Assembly: GCA_006384855.1 (NCBI GenBank)
Contig: VCJN01002314.1
Span: 62,001-126,000, forward strand
Source of the DNA: Tetraselmis striata
Lineage: Eukaryota > Chlorophyta > Chlorodendrophyceae > Chlorodendrales > Chlorodendraceae
Direction: 5' to 3'
Length of the DNA stretch: 64,000 nucleotides
Position numbers and translations under genes: made by a program. A model generated the notes under the pieces. The model ran no database searches, was not told the DNA's origin, and saw only the letters and a program-made list of their open reading frames with translations. Shown here in pieces: positions 22,142 to 32,682 of this stretch; within the stretch, counting starts at the first letter, position 1; each line of letters begins with the position of its first letter.

Positions 22142-23116
22142 GTCACCTCTTCTGAAAGAGTTGGCGTATGTCTGCTCTCGGAGGGGAGGCAAACAACCAT
22201 CAACGGAGTCAGCACCCGCTGCCCGGCCATGCCTGCCCGTCGCGTGCGCGGGTTGTCTCGCATGTTAGATGAGGCGCGGACGGTTGTATTTCACACTGCG
22301 TGGCTGCCCTAAGATGAGCCTACCCGCGAGGGGCATCGTCGAATCTAGAAATGCTGCCGTTCCGCCGATACAATCGTACGCGATAAATGCCACCCGGTGG
22401 GGCCGGAAGGCTGGCAAATGCGCAGCCAGTGGGGATACGGTCCACTCATGGCACAGGGACATGATCGAGTTCTGGAGCACGAAACGAGCGGAAGATGGAG
22501 TGTGTATGTGGCGAGGCGTAGTTCAGGGATCGGAGCGACCAGCTAGTGGTTCATCGAGTAGTCGGTGAGCGACAGAACATACGGAGTCTCGCCGAGTCAT
22601 CTCCACGTGTCGGCTCAGCACCACCACACCGGAAAGCGCCGTCAAGACACAGGAACCTTCTACTGTGACGGGGCTGACACGTAGCCCCCCTGAGGAAATG
22701 GGTCTGTAGATGCGCAGGCATACGTATTCAGGATTGGAGGGGTGATCCGGGGCAGAGGGGGGGGGGGAGGGGGGCGGAGACGGGCGGGGAGGTGGGTCGC
22801 CGAGACGGTCCCTCGCCAGACGCCAGCTATCAGTGCGACGAATACGTGGTGCGCGGCGCAGTGCCCGGGGCGTCGTGTAGGGCGGTATTTCGAGCCGAGT
22901 GTAATCCTTATCCGATAGCGAGGCAATGGTGCTGGAGAAGGTAGAATATCGCTGCATGGTGTCGTTGCTCGTAAGGATACAGCACGCCAAGTAGGAGGGG
23001 AGGTACATACCTGGGTGGGTCGGCCGGTACTGTCAGGAAGTGAAGAATGAGTCGGTGGGAAGCAGTTGTGAGTACCGGTAAGAGTATGTCAGCAGCATCA
23101 TGCGGTGTGTGTGATT
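22142..23116. other. no recognised gene; upstream region of cyclin
   Basis: Frames of 160 codons or fewer exist on the minus strand (22523-23008) but are low complexity. A G-rich stretch (22758-22795) is present. The cyclin promoter should lie in the left part; no motif was recognised. Confidence 0.55.
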
Positions 23117-23153
23117 CGCACCCGTCCTCTAAGGATATTAGAGGACGGGTGCG
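23117..23153. repeat. perfect 16-bp hairpin
   Basis: CGCACCCGTCCTCTAA (23117-23132) and its exact complement TTAGAGGACGGGTGCG (23138-23153) are separated by GGATA. It lies just outside the left arm of the inverted element pair. Nothing shows whether it is transcribed. Confidence 0.85.
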
Positions 23154-23299
23154 ATCCTTAGCTGTCCGCATTTTTCGTATTTCAAATATTGCACACAGCA
23201 GTAGTCGCTATCGCCAAATCGCGGGGTCTGCGGGCCGCTACTCGTACAAATTCGGCGCGACCGGGGCGGCAGCATCGGCTCTGCTACGGATACTATTTT

Positions 23300-24670
23300 A
23301 CTGGTGAGGCCGCCTCTGCTGCCCAGCAATTGCTTCCTATCGGTGGTACGAGTACTGCCAATACCGTTACTACATGCGCTTCTGTAGCTCTCAAGATACC
23401 GTCGCCTGGCGATCCTGAGTGGCACACCCTCAGCGCAGCGACTGTTTCCCTCCCAGAATCGCTGCCAGGTTCTACTGCTCCGCCCTCGGGTACGGGTTCG
23501 GTGCGACCTCCGATGATCAACCCACGACCATGGTTGTCCAACGCCACCTCAGCCGTGCGATTCGCGTGCGTGACTTCATCGTGGCCCTCGATCTCAGCTT
23601 CCAGCGTACTGGTGCCGCGACCTTACGCTTTGATACCCTGCGCATGTACAACGCGTGCGGGCCGGGCTCCCTATCGCTTTTCCAGTCGGATCGTGAGTCA
23701 GCCCGCAAGATTCCCCATGCTGCTTATTCGGCCGCCGTTGCGCGGGTACTGGGCCTTTGCCCGCGCGGAGGTTCCGCGCTTGTCACTTGCCATGGCCCCA
23801 CGTGTGGTATTGATCCCTTATGGCTTCGCTCTATGGATGGCTCGAACCGGAGCGCTACGGATTTCATCGTGGATCATCTACCCATATGCCCCGTAGCGAA
23901 CTACAAGCACCGCATGCATACTGAAGAATCTGTGGGCGTCTGTGGCAATTGATGCGGGGGCGGTGCTTGACCGGGACCGCTCGGGAGTCGGCGACTTGAC
24001 CCTTGAGACGAGTGGGCTGCGCCCAGCGGACCGCTCGCGGCCGTCGGACCTGACGCTGGCGGGGTAGGGGGGGGGCGGCGTGCGATTACATGATCGACTT
24101 CGCGTGCGTGTCCTCCACGACCCCCACTTGGAGCAACGACCCCCGTTGGTGCACCCCGGGAATCGCGGCGACAGAGGCGGAGCATGGTAAGTTGGCAGCG
24201 GACCGGGCGTCTTCCGCCCCAGTGCAGGGTGTTCACCGGTACTACCCTTTTGTGGTTGAGGACCGCGGCCGTCTCGGGAAGTCCGCTTTGACGGTGGTCT
24301 ACATCTTCGCGGTGCTGTTGGCTGTGCGCAGCTTCCCTGGCGGTCCTTCCGCCCCGACCTCTTGCTTTCTTCGTGGTCAATCCGTTCAGGCGCTTCGGAA
24401 CTTTGTCGCCAGAAAAAGCTGCTGAGTTCCGCCGTCACCTGTCGCGCACACTGCGGGGGCTGTTGCAACGGGTCTCGGCTTGCGTGCATGGTACCCTGCT
24501 GGGCGGCATTCTCTCTGCTGGTGTGCAGATGGCCAAGTCTGATGCGTGTGCTCGTGCCCATTCTGCGTCTTCTCATGTTACTGGTTCCACCCCTCAGTCG
24601 ATGTAGAGGACCTTTCTGATTGTCCTTTTTTTGGTGATTTCCGATATAGCCTTCTGCTGCTAGCTCATAT
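23300..24670 (+). mobile_element. unclassified retroelement, left copy of an inverted pair
   Basis: The copy is about 80% identical to 24731-26296 read on the other strand. Its proteins read in several frames: SRAIRVRDFIVALDLSFQRT to NYKHRMHT (23419-23920), then a Pro-Gly-Ile-Ala-Ala start followed by YYPFVVEDRGRLGKSALT (24240-24300), then LSRTLRGLLQRVSACVHG to a stop at 24606. The order RHN-like region, AA..AE..K, PFVVEDRGRLG recalls the region after the RT in some algal non-LTR polyproteins, which is an inference from memory. The RT itself is not seen. Frames shift, so it is decayed. The 3' end is the CTTTT...GCTAGCTCATATAA block. Confidence 0.5.
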
Positions 24671-24730
24671 AAATAATTACGTGGATATATCATCGTGCGG
24701 CTAGCGGGCTATCATGATATCATCCTTAGT

Positions 24731-26296
24731 TACATGAGCTAGCTGCAAAAGGCGATCAGGAAACCACCCGAAAAGGTAATAGGAAACGTCCACTACAACA
24801 ATTGCGCGGTGGAAGTAGCACCGGAAGAGGGCGCGGAATGAGCACGGGCAGACGCATCAGACTTGGCCGTCTGCACTCCGGCAGAGAGAATACCGCCACA
24901 GGTACCATGCACGCAAGCAAAGACTCGCTGCAACAATCCCGCCGCGTGCGCGACAGGTGATGGCGGAACTCAGCGGGCTGGCTGGCAACAAAGTTCCGAA
25001 GAGCATGGACGGACTCACCACAAAGGAAGCATGAAGTCGGGGCGGAAGGACCGCCAGGGAAGTTGCGCACAGCAAGTAACACCGCAAAGATGTAGTCCAC
25101 CGTTAAAGCGGATTTTCCGAGGCGGCCGCGGTCCTCAACCACAAAAGGGTAGTAGTAAAAAATGAACCGACTCTTTGCAAAATAATTGATGATGATGATG
25201 ACTTTCAAGATAGTGCAGGTGAGGGAACAACTTTGTAAATATGACTGTGTGGCCCATCTCCCGGGCGGACATGCGCCTTCCAGTCGCCCATAGGACACAA
25301 CATCCACCACAGCACAATGACCCCGCTGGTGCGTCTTCCGCACCGTGCACCAGGGCGGAAGACGCCCGGTCCGCCGCCAGCTTGTTGTGCTCCGCCTCGG
25401 TCGCCGCGATCCCCGGGTGCATCAACGGGGGTCGTTGCCCCAAGCGGGGGGCGTGGAGGACACACACGCGAAATTGATCATGTAATCGCACGCCGCCCCC
25501 CCCCCCCCCCCCCCCCCACAACCCCGCCAACGTCAAATCTGACGGCCGCGAGCGGTCCGCTGGGCGCAGCCCACTCGTCTCAAGGGTAAATCGCCGACTC
25601 CCGAGTGGTCCCGGTCGAGCACCGCCCCCGCTTCAATCGCCACGGAAGCCCGCATATTTTTCAAAGCGGTATGCATGCGGTGCTTGTAGTTCGCAACGGG
25701 GCAAATGGACAGATGACCCACGACGAAATCCGTGGCGTTCCGGTTCGAGCCATCCGTAGAGCGAAGCCATAGGTTAGGGGTCAATACCACACGTGGGACC
25801 ATGGCATGTGACAAGCGCGCGGAACCCATGCCCGGGCAAAGTCCCAGCACCCGTGCCGCGGCGGCCGAATAAGCAGCATGGGGAATCTTGCGGGCTGACT
25901 CGTGATCCGACTGGAAAAGCGATATGGAGCCCGGCCCGCACGCGGTGTACAATCGTAGGGTATCAAAGCGTAAGGTCGCGGCACCCGTACGTTGGAAGCC
26001 AAGAGTGAGGGCCACGAAGTCACGCAAGGGAATCGCACGGCTGAAGTGGCGTTGGACAACCATGGTCGTGGGTTGATCATCGGAGGCAGCACCCGTACCC
26101 GTACCCGAGGGCGGAGCAGTAGTACCGTCCGGCTGCGGTTCTAATAGAGAAGGAGCTGCCACTGACGTAGGGGGTGCCCCTAATTCGCGATTCGACGATA
26201 TCTTGAGAGCTACATAAGCGCATGTAGTAACGGTACTGGCAGTTCTCGTACCACCGATAGGAAGCGATTGTTGGGCAGCAGAGGCGGCCTCAGCAG
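24731..26296 (-). mobile_element. unclassified retroelement, right copy of an inverted pair
   Basis: The copy starts (3' end) at TTACATGAGCTAGCTGC near 24731 and extends to about 26296, where similarity with the left copy stops. Its best frames are 26162-25533 (209 codons, SRAIPLRDFVALTLGFQRT through ICPVANYKHRMHTALKNM) and 25343-24756 (YYPFVVEDRGRLGKSALTV onward). This copy is less broken than the left one. A C homopolymer of 22 bases (25496-25517) separates the two frames. The PIF/Harbinger element lies just beyond its 5' side and may have inserted into its longer parent sequence. Confidence 0.5.
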
Positions 26297-26393
26297 TACC
26301 AACTCCATGGGGAGTGCCCGTGACATGAGATGTGGTGACGCACAGTCCTCCGCTAGGGCTCGTACCCGTACGGGCCGTAGTACCAGCTAATAA

Positions 26394-26432
26394 GGGTCGA
26401 AGGATAGAAGACCCTTGCGTAACGCGTAACGC
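26394..26432 (+). repeat. left TIR of the Harbinger element
   Basis: Begins GGGTCGAAGGATAG and ends in GCGTAACGCGTAACGC. It matches the reverse complement of 30605-30643 except for about two bases. The TIR includes the near-palindrome GTAACGCGTAAC. Confidence 0.93.
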
Positions 26433-26569
26433 TAAATACTCGCACCAGAACCTGCCACGTCGATCGAGGCGTCACCGGAGCGTCACTTCCCGGCGTGATG
26501 AATACTCGTCACAAACCGTAACGGATACTTTTTTGGGCAAAATTCGAAATGAAAAAAGTCCCAAAAAAA

Positions 26570-26583
26570 CGTTACGCGTAACG
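26570..26583. promoter_or_regulatory. subterminal palindrome GTTACGCGTAAC
   Basis: The palindrome GTTACGCGTAAC, also present in the right TIR, recurs about 140 bp inside the left TIR. Such internal copies can be binding sites for the transposase or its Myb-like partner; that role is inferred. Confidence 0.5.
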
Positions 26584-26674
26584 CCTGTATGACGACCCCG
26601 CGGCGCGGCTTTGCGTCTCACAATGCGCAAGATCCACAGCCACCGCCGCCACCGTCGCTAAAGGATCGTGCAGC

Positions 26675-28081
26675 ATGCCCCCCACCAGTAGCACCCTCGC
26701 CGCGGGCACCCACACACCCAAATGGGTTGCCGAGCTGTCGTCATCGATATTCCTCTTTGCCTGCCACATTGTTGCGGCCGAAGAGGTGCGAACTGCGATC
26801 CAGGCGGCGGCCCTTGCGGTGCTGGCGTCAGGTCACGCAAGTATGCGTCAGGCGGCTCGCCTCGCTGCCAGTCGCGCTCCCGTCATCGTGAGAGAGTATG
26901 TGCCCCACTTCAACCTCGGCCGCATCATACCAAACCGCCACGGCAACAAGTTACGCCGGCGCCTGGACTGGGCGGCTCATGTGCGTGACCTCACAGGCCA
27001 GGAATTCGTCAGGCGGTACAAGTCGCCGCCAAAGGCATTCCGCGCTCTTGTCCGCAAGTTATCCCCCGCACTGCGTAAGGACCCGAAATACGCGAGGAAC
27101 GCAGGGACGGAGCCCATTGCCGTCGTTCTCAACGTGGCGCTCACCCTGCGTTTTCTAGCAGGGGCTCGTATAATAGAGCTGGTGGACATCTTTGGACTAG
27201 ACGCAGCCACAGTGCGGAAGACGGCGGCGGAGGTCGTTGTTCAGATAAATATGCATCACCGGTTCCCGATCCAATCGGCGGAGGACTTAAGCCCCGCAGC
27301 ATTGCAAGCCCACGCGGACAAGATGTACGCCAGGAACAAAGGCACGCTCCATGGTTGTATTGGGGCGCTGGACGGCATGTGTGTACGGATATTGAAGCCG
27401 CGCCTGACATGTACTCCCAACCCACTTCACTACCTGAATAGAAAAGGCTTTTTTAGCATGAATTTGCAAGCCATAGCTGATGGAGACCGTAGGTTTCTAT
27501 ACATGTCTTTGGCTACTGCTGGTGAGACACACGATTCCTTGGCTTGGTCTGTGTCTAGCTTGGGCCACCACCTTCGCAATTGTCCACTCCCAGAGGGGTT
27601 TTGGATTGCAGGTAATGATGCATATGCATGCTCGTCGTCTTTGGTGTCGCCCTACTCTTCACAGGCGTGCCGCAAAGACAACACCAAAGATGACTTCAAC
27701 CACTACCTGTCTAAGAGCCGCATAAATGTGGAGTGCGCCTTTGGCATCCTGGTGCGCAGATTTGGCGTTTTGCGCATTCCCATGGGATATTCTCTGAAGA
27801 ATATTGCTGCAATTACTGAGGCGTGCATGAAGCTACACAATATCTGCATTGACAATCTGGTGGAAGAGACCAAGCCTCTGGAGGAGGATTGCACGCACAA
27901 AGATCATTGCGGCCGGGCTAGACGCCAGGACAAACACGCTTTCCCTGCCCCAGAGGGCAACAAGAAGCGCCAGAATGAGGCTAAGCGGGTGGCGCTTTGG
28001 CAGTCTATTGTCGCCCGAGGACTCAAGCGGCCGAAGGTGAAGGCCGGAGACCTAAAGCGTAAACGCAAGCAGGCAGCGTGA
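26675..28081 (+). CDS. PIF/Harbinger DDE transposase (DDE_Tnp_4 type), 468 aa
   Basis: A single uninterrupted frame carries the nuclease of the element, which cuts and joins the TIR ends. A helix-turn-helix-like region FVRRYKSPPKAFRALVRKL lies at residues 111-129. The catalytic Asp residues are D233 (GALDGMCVRI) and D315 (IAGNDAYACS), and E353 follows in INVECAFGILVRRF. The spacing fits the family. A basic tail (LKRKRKQAA) is a likely nuclear localisation signal. Length is normal for Harbinger transposases. No intron or break is seen. ATG at 26675 is the first in frame and gives full domain coverage. Confidence 0.93.
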   Translation: MPPTSSTLAAGTHTPKWVAELSSSIFLFACHIVAAEEVRTAIQAAALAVLASGHASMRQAARLAASRAPVIVREYVPHFNLGRIIPNRHGNKLRRRLDWAAHVRDLTGQEFVRRYKSPPKAFRALVRKLSPALRKDPKYARNAGTEPIAVVLNVALTLRFLAGARIIELVDIFGLDAATVRKTAAEVVVQINMHHRFPIQSAEDLSPAALQAHADKMYARNKGTLHGCIGALDGMCVRILKPRLTCTPNPLHYLNRKGFFSMNLQAIADGDRRFLYMSLATAGETHDSLAWSVSSLGHHLRNCPLPEGFWIAGNDAYACSSSLVSPYSSQACRKDNTKDDFNHYLSKSRINVECAFGILVRRFGVLRIPMGYSLKNIAAITEACMKLHNICIDNLVEETKPLEEDCTHKDHCGRARRQDKHAFPAPEGNKKRQNEAKRVALWQSIVARGLKRPKVKAGDLKRKRKQAA

Positions 28082-28094
28082 TATGCAGAGGATA

Positions 28095-28099
28095 TGTAA
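28095..28099 (+). terminator. TGTAA poly(A) signal for the Harbinger transposase
   Basis: TGTAA lies 14 bases after the stop codon at 28081. The short spacing fits a compact transposon with convergent genes. Confidence 0.55.
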
Positions 28100-28129
28100 C
28101 AGTTTATGTGAAAACTTTTGAGAAATTTG

Positions 28130-28134
28130 TTACA
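28130..28134 (-). terminator. TGTAA poly(A) signal for the Harbinger partner gene
   Basis: TGTAA on the minus strand lies 32 bases after the stop at 28166. Its transcript end would overlap the end of the transposase transcript. Confidence 0.55.
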
Positions 28135-28165
28135 TCGGCATGTGTACTACAACATGCACAGTATT

Positions 28166-30354
28166 CTATATAAAGCGATGTGCTACGCTTGGATCAACAC
28201 GCGGCTGCGGCTGGTGATCACCATTTCCCCCAAAATACTTTTCGTTCATATATGCTATTGCTTTATTGCGCAGATCCTCTGGCGCATTAGGGTCGCACGC
28301 AAGCCTAGCCATCATATCATCTTTATGGCGTTGATTCTCAGCAGCAATCTGCAACTCAATGTTTTGGGCACTACCTCCATGCTGCTGATGGCTGGAGATG
28401 CTGCGCATCAACTGTGTAGCAGCATTCACCAAGTCGCTTGAGTGGTTGTCCTGGTGTTGCCCCGCAGGTTGTGATGCATGTGTGTCCATGTTCACTCTGA
28501 CAACGCGAGCAGTAAATGCAGTGCACCCACTTAGTTTCACATTTTAACCAAAAACACAAAAGTGTATTGACGCATATGACAACGCAGCGACGCTGGCAAA
28601 CTTACCGCGTAACAGACCTATGCCCCGCAGGGACGGGCGGGTCTTTGTATGGAGCCGAGTCGCCAGATTGGAAGGGGTCGCGAGCAGCTCCGTCGGGCAC
28701 TTGGCGCAGGAGTGCCTGAGAGATGCCCACTGACTCGTGGGATGAGAAGCACCACGCATACAACCTGCGTGACGCCAAGTGAGCGCATAACATGCAATTA
28801 AATAGAAAAATTAAGTGAGCAAAATAATATAGAATGTAAATTACGCATGCACACTTCACACGGGAGATTGCACTTACATGCCAACATTGACTTGTCCATT
28901 CTTTTGTCTGCAGAATTCACTCTTCAAGGCCTCGTCTGACTGGCCTGCTCTGCCGCTGCTGGTAAAGTTCTTGGTGCAGGAAGATAGCCGGGCCTTTAGC
29001 TTCACAAAACGGCTCTTCAATTGGGAATCATCTCTATACTTCTTGACACAATTTGGGTCTAAAGACTGCAACATGCCCTCTCCTGCTGATGGATTGTCTA
29101 AGAAAAAATTGGCAAACTGATACTTCTCGCAATCATTGAAGATCTCTGCCATTTGAATGAATGGGTTCTCCTTATTAGGATTATCATAGATAAGCCTGTT
29201 CTCAAACCCTGACAGCATTTGCTGGAAGAGGGCGCGTATCTTTTCATGGGCCACACAGTGGACTAGGCGCGCAGTCTCGCCGGGCGACCAATGCTTGGCG
29301 GTGTCGCCGTTGCCGCCGCCCTCGGCGTCATCATCATCGTCATCGCAGTCAGCCGCCACCACGAAGTCCGGCTCCTCATAATGCCCCTCTCTGCTGTCAG
29401 GAGCCTGAAGGTCGTCGTCTGCCTCGCTGTCACCGCGGCCACCACCATGCCCTCTGCCCCGCCCGCCCCTGCCTCGCCCTCTGCCTCGCTGCGCTCCTGC
29501 AATGCTCTCGATCTTCTCTTGCCTCTTCTTGGCCCGGTGCTTGGCTTGCCTCGCTGCCCCAGCAGACTTGCGCTTCTTAATAGCATTGTTGCCTGTAGCA
29601 ACAGCCTGGCCAGTACCGTGGTTGCCTTTATCCGCCGACTGCCTTTGGTGCTGAGCGTTGTTGGAGATACGCTGTTGTTGGTCGCTCGCCTCCAGTTCTT
29701 GGAAACCTCCATTGCAACCGCACCACTCCGGGGCTCCGGGCGTCTCGGTGTCCGTAGCGCCACAAAAGGCATGAAAGTGCCCCTCGCAGAATGCGCACTG
29801 GTGCTGGCTGCCGCCATGAGTGGCTTGAACTCCAGTGAAGAGGGACATTCGGCCATAAATTGAGTTGCGGCACGTCGGCGCACAACAGGCGACCCGAACG
29901 GCTCCTACAGGTTTGAACAAGCCATAGCGTCGATTTCAGAAGCACACGGATACATATGCAGAAAGCAGCGTTAGTTAGGGGCGGGGTTCGCACCCGGCGG
30001 TGTGGGTGGGATTAGCTGTTGGGGGCCTTCGCCGGCGCCACTTTCCTCGCTCTCCTCCGACGAGTCCGACACGCAGAAGTCCCCGTCCTCCGCCGCCTCG
30101 CCGCCAAGTTTGTAGGTGCGGATCGCGGCAGCCATATGCGCGTCGCATTCCTCCTCAATCGCGGCCATACGCGGCGGGCGGAACGCAGACGCGCCGCGGG
30201 TCGTATGCTGCGTCGAGGCGGCGGTGAATTGAGAAGACAGGCGGCGAGGATCGGCGTCTAGGGAACCATGGGCGCGGGCCTCCTTCTCTGCCGACCGTCG
30301 TTGGTGCCGCTCAGCGCGAGCGGAACTACCATCCCCTGTGCCGCGAGAGGACAT
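28166..30354 (-). CDS. Harbinger Myb/SANT-type partner protein, four exons, about 625 aa
   Basis: Exons 30354-29994, 29904-28878, 28764-28606 and 28496-28166 join in frame at GT-AG borders (phases 1, 2, 2). Residues 1-121 are Ser/Arg-rich and acidic. A Cys/His cluster lies at about 127-184 (CCAPTCRN, CAFCEGHFHAFCG, WCGC), compatible with a zinc finger. A basic block at 229-248 is followed by an Arg-Gly repeat (260-278), an acidic block and a SANT-like domain at about 325-405 (HWSPGETARLVHCVAHE). The last exon ends in a conserved-looking MARLACDPNAPEDLRNKAI. In this superfamily the Myb-like protein carries the transposase into the nucleus and binds the TIRs. No break is seen. Confidence 0.85.
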
Positions 30355-30604
30355 AGCGACTAACACGTATCAGCGGGCAGCGGGTAGCGGCGGCGGGGGT
30401 GGTTCGGGTGGTAGTGGGCAGTGGCCAATCGGCGGAGGATACGGCTAACAATGCCGCTGATCGGGGCGCGGCAGCGCGGGACCACAGGCCGGCGTGACGC
30501 GTGACGGCGAGTCGCACGAGCGTCTTCTATCCTCTCAGATGTCTTCGGTGATTAATTTAGCGAAGAGCGTAAAAATCTCAGCCAATCAGATCGCAGTATT
30601 CGCT

Positions 30605-30643
30605 GCGTTACGCGTAACGCAAGCGTCTTCTATCCTTCGACCC
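30605..30643 (-). repeat. right TIR of the Harbinger element
   Basis: Inverted copy of the left TIR, carrying GCGTTACGCGTAACGC. It is followed by TAA (30644-30646), matching the TAA before the left TIR. Confidence 0.93.
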
Positions 30644-30649
30644 TAATGG

Positions 30650-31600
30650 ATCCGGTGCAGCGGTGGTCGTAGCATTACCGACCGTAAGTAACTCGAAGAT
30701 CTCGTGGGCATGCCCGTATGCGGCGCGTGCGCGCCGCACATCTGCTTGCGGTAATAGGCTCCCAACTAGGACAGAGCTACAGCGCAATACAGAGTTCGTG
30801 TCCATCATATGTTACTTTCACTGGTCGTCGTCTGGTCCTTTGACTGGATCTTTTTTTATCATCTGCTAGCAGACTTCTCGCATGTGGTCTCTAGCGGTCA
30901 CGAATGGCATGTACGAAGGGCCGTCCATGTTGTTGCTCTCTGCATACATTTCAATATGCTTTGTCACCGCGTCGCTTTCTGCTCTTCAAGAGCACCTCCG
31001 AGGGTCTAAGCTTGGTCGATATCCGGACGACAACAACGGTAAATGAGTAAATCTCGGGACAACATTTCATATGCACAGGAAGCGAGGTCACCTCCAGTCA
31101 CTCACACTTTTAAAGTACTCATGCTATTGGTTGGTAAGAGTTCTCGATCGTCATATGCAAGCATTGACTCACCCGAATTTCGGTCATGATCGCTCAGCAT
31201 TATTGTCATTGAGCGCTCTTGCTCGGAAAGCGTCGGATGGGGGCCGTAGCGCGGTCCTTAGAATAAAATACTCGCCGACTTGTTGCGTATTCAAACACAT
31301 ACAATATTGCCATGTTTTGTCGTGTCATAACGTTGTGAGGGCCCGTACAATATCGTATACGCGGCGCGTCTCGTGTGCCCATGGCAAAGCACTCGTAGCC
31401 ACGGACGACACCTCGGCGCGAACCGCCTCATACAAGGGCCAAGGGCGGGCCCGTACTCCCGTACTAGCTTTGACAGGACAACCGAGTGCGCGGAATAAAA
31501 CGCCGCGGGGGCCTTAGACTGCAGCAAGTACCATATTCAAACCGCCAAAATCCGCGGGCATACTCATCGGGACGATCGCAGCCTCCATGCGCGGTGTAGA
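30650..31600. other. no recognised gene
   Basis: This lies between the Harbinger element and the DIRS relic. Frames are short. A small palindrome GCTCTTCAAGAGC is near 30980. The left part may continue the sequence into which Harbinger inserted. Confidence 0.55.
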
Positions 31601-31632
31601 CTGGTCGCAAGCGTCCAAACCAAGCAGCCGAA

Positions 31633-32682
31633 ATGTTGGCGGCGTCCACGGCCTCCAAGGAAGGGTCCAACTCCGACGGCGGCTTCATGCGGCTGAGAAA
31701 GCCGGTCTGCCGCAGCGCGCATACAACCAGCAGCCGCATGGCCCCATGGTGGCAGCCGCATCCCGACGTGCCAAATGAGGCTATGCGCTCCAGCCCACAC
31801 AGAGCAAGCGCTACCTCCGGCGGACCAGGTGGAGGGGAGCGCGCATCCTACGTGGACGACGTCCTCCTCTTCTCCGCATCGATGGAGCAGGCGCTCCACC
31901 TCCGGCAACGGCTCGCCAGCCTCCTCGACGCCTTGGGGCTGCAGCGGAACCCTACAAAGGGCTTTTGGGAGCCCTGCCAGTTCGGCAGGCACCAGGGGGG
32001 GGACATCGACTCAGCGTCCGGCATGTTCTACGCACCGGCAGACAAGCTGAACCGGCTCTCCCGGCAGGCCACCCGGCTCATCGGCCGCGCCACGCGGAAC
32101 GCCAGGTGGCTCCCAGTGCGCGAGCTGCACTCACTGGCAAGGCAGGCACAGTACCTCTTTCGGGCGATCCCGGCCGCAAGATTCTTTCTGCGGGAGCTCC
32201 ACTCCGTGGTCGGCGACCGGTGGGGCGGGCGCGTCCGAATGACACCACAGCTCCGCCGCGACCTACAGTGGTGGACATCGGTGCCCAGTCAGTCCAACGG
32301 CAAGCCCATCCACCGCCCGGTGGAGACGGCTTATCTGCACTCCGACAGCTCAGGCTACGGGTGGGGCGGGGTGTTGAACGGCAGGCTGGAGGCACGGGGA
32401 TTCTGGAGCTCGGCGGACGAGCGCCAGCACATCACCTGGAAGGAGCTCAAAGCGGTCCGACTTGCCGTGGAAAGCTTCCTCCCCCACCTCGCCGGGCGCA
32501 ATGTCCTCATGCACGAGGACAACCAGGCGGTATGTCACGTTCTGTCGGGCCTAGCCTCACGCTCTCCCGAGATGATGGCCGAGCTGCGACGACTTTGGTG
32601 CTTGCTGGACTCGCACGGCATCCACCTGCGCGCGCGGTACATTCGCTCGGCAGCGAATATCTGGGCGGGCCGTCGAAGCTAG
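31633..32682 (+). pseudogene. DIRS RT (C-terminal part) and RNase H
   Basis: The RT active site is YVDDVLLFSAS at about 31852-31884; the earlier RT motifs are not in frame. LARQAQYLFRAIPAARFFL is the connection. RNase H begins with HSDSSGYGWGGVL (about 32338) and continues through ERQHITWKELKAV and MHEDNQAVCHVLS, so its Asp and Glu residues are visible. The frame ends at TAG (32680-32682) in a position where the DIRS reading continues directly in the same frame, so the stop looks like a point mutation or a readthrough site. Confidence 0.85.

Larger units (their letters stand above)
26394..30643. mobile_element. complete PIF/Harbinger DNA transposon, 4250 bp
   Basis: The ends are terminal inverted repeats of about 39 bp (GGGTCGAAGGATAGAAGAC...) with about two mismatches. 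TAA on each side (26391-26393, 30644-30646) is the 3-bp target duplication typical of PIF/Harbinger. Inside are the two proteins the superfamily needs: a DDE transposase (plus strand) and a Myb/SANT-type DNA-binding protein (minus strand). The genes are convergent with an 84-bp gap. Both reading frames are open, so the element could be active. Confidence 0.95.

Noticed and set aside
24622-24790. A MITE with terminal inverted repeats in the middle of the inverted pair
   Set aside because: The apparent TIRs are the 3' ends of the two larger element copies, since the similarity continues outward through their coding parts.
29291-29863. 190-codon plus-strand ORF inside the Harbinger element
   Set aside because: It is antisense to the partner gene, whose exons, splice sites and domains are coherent on the minus strand.
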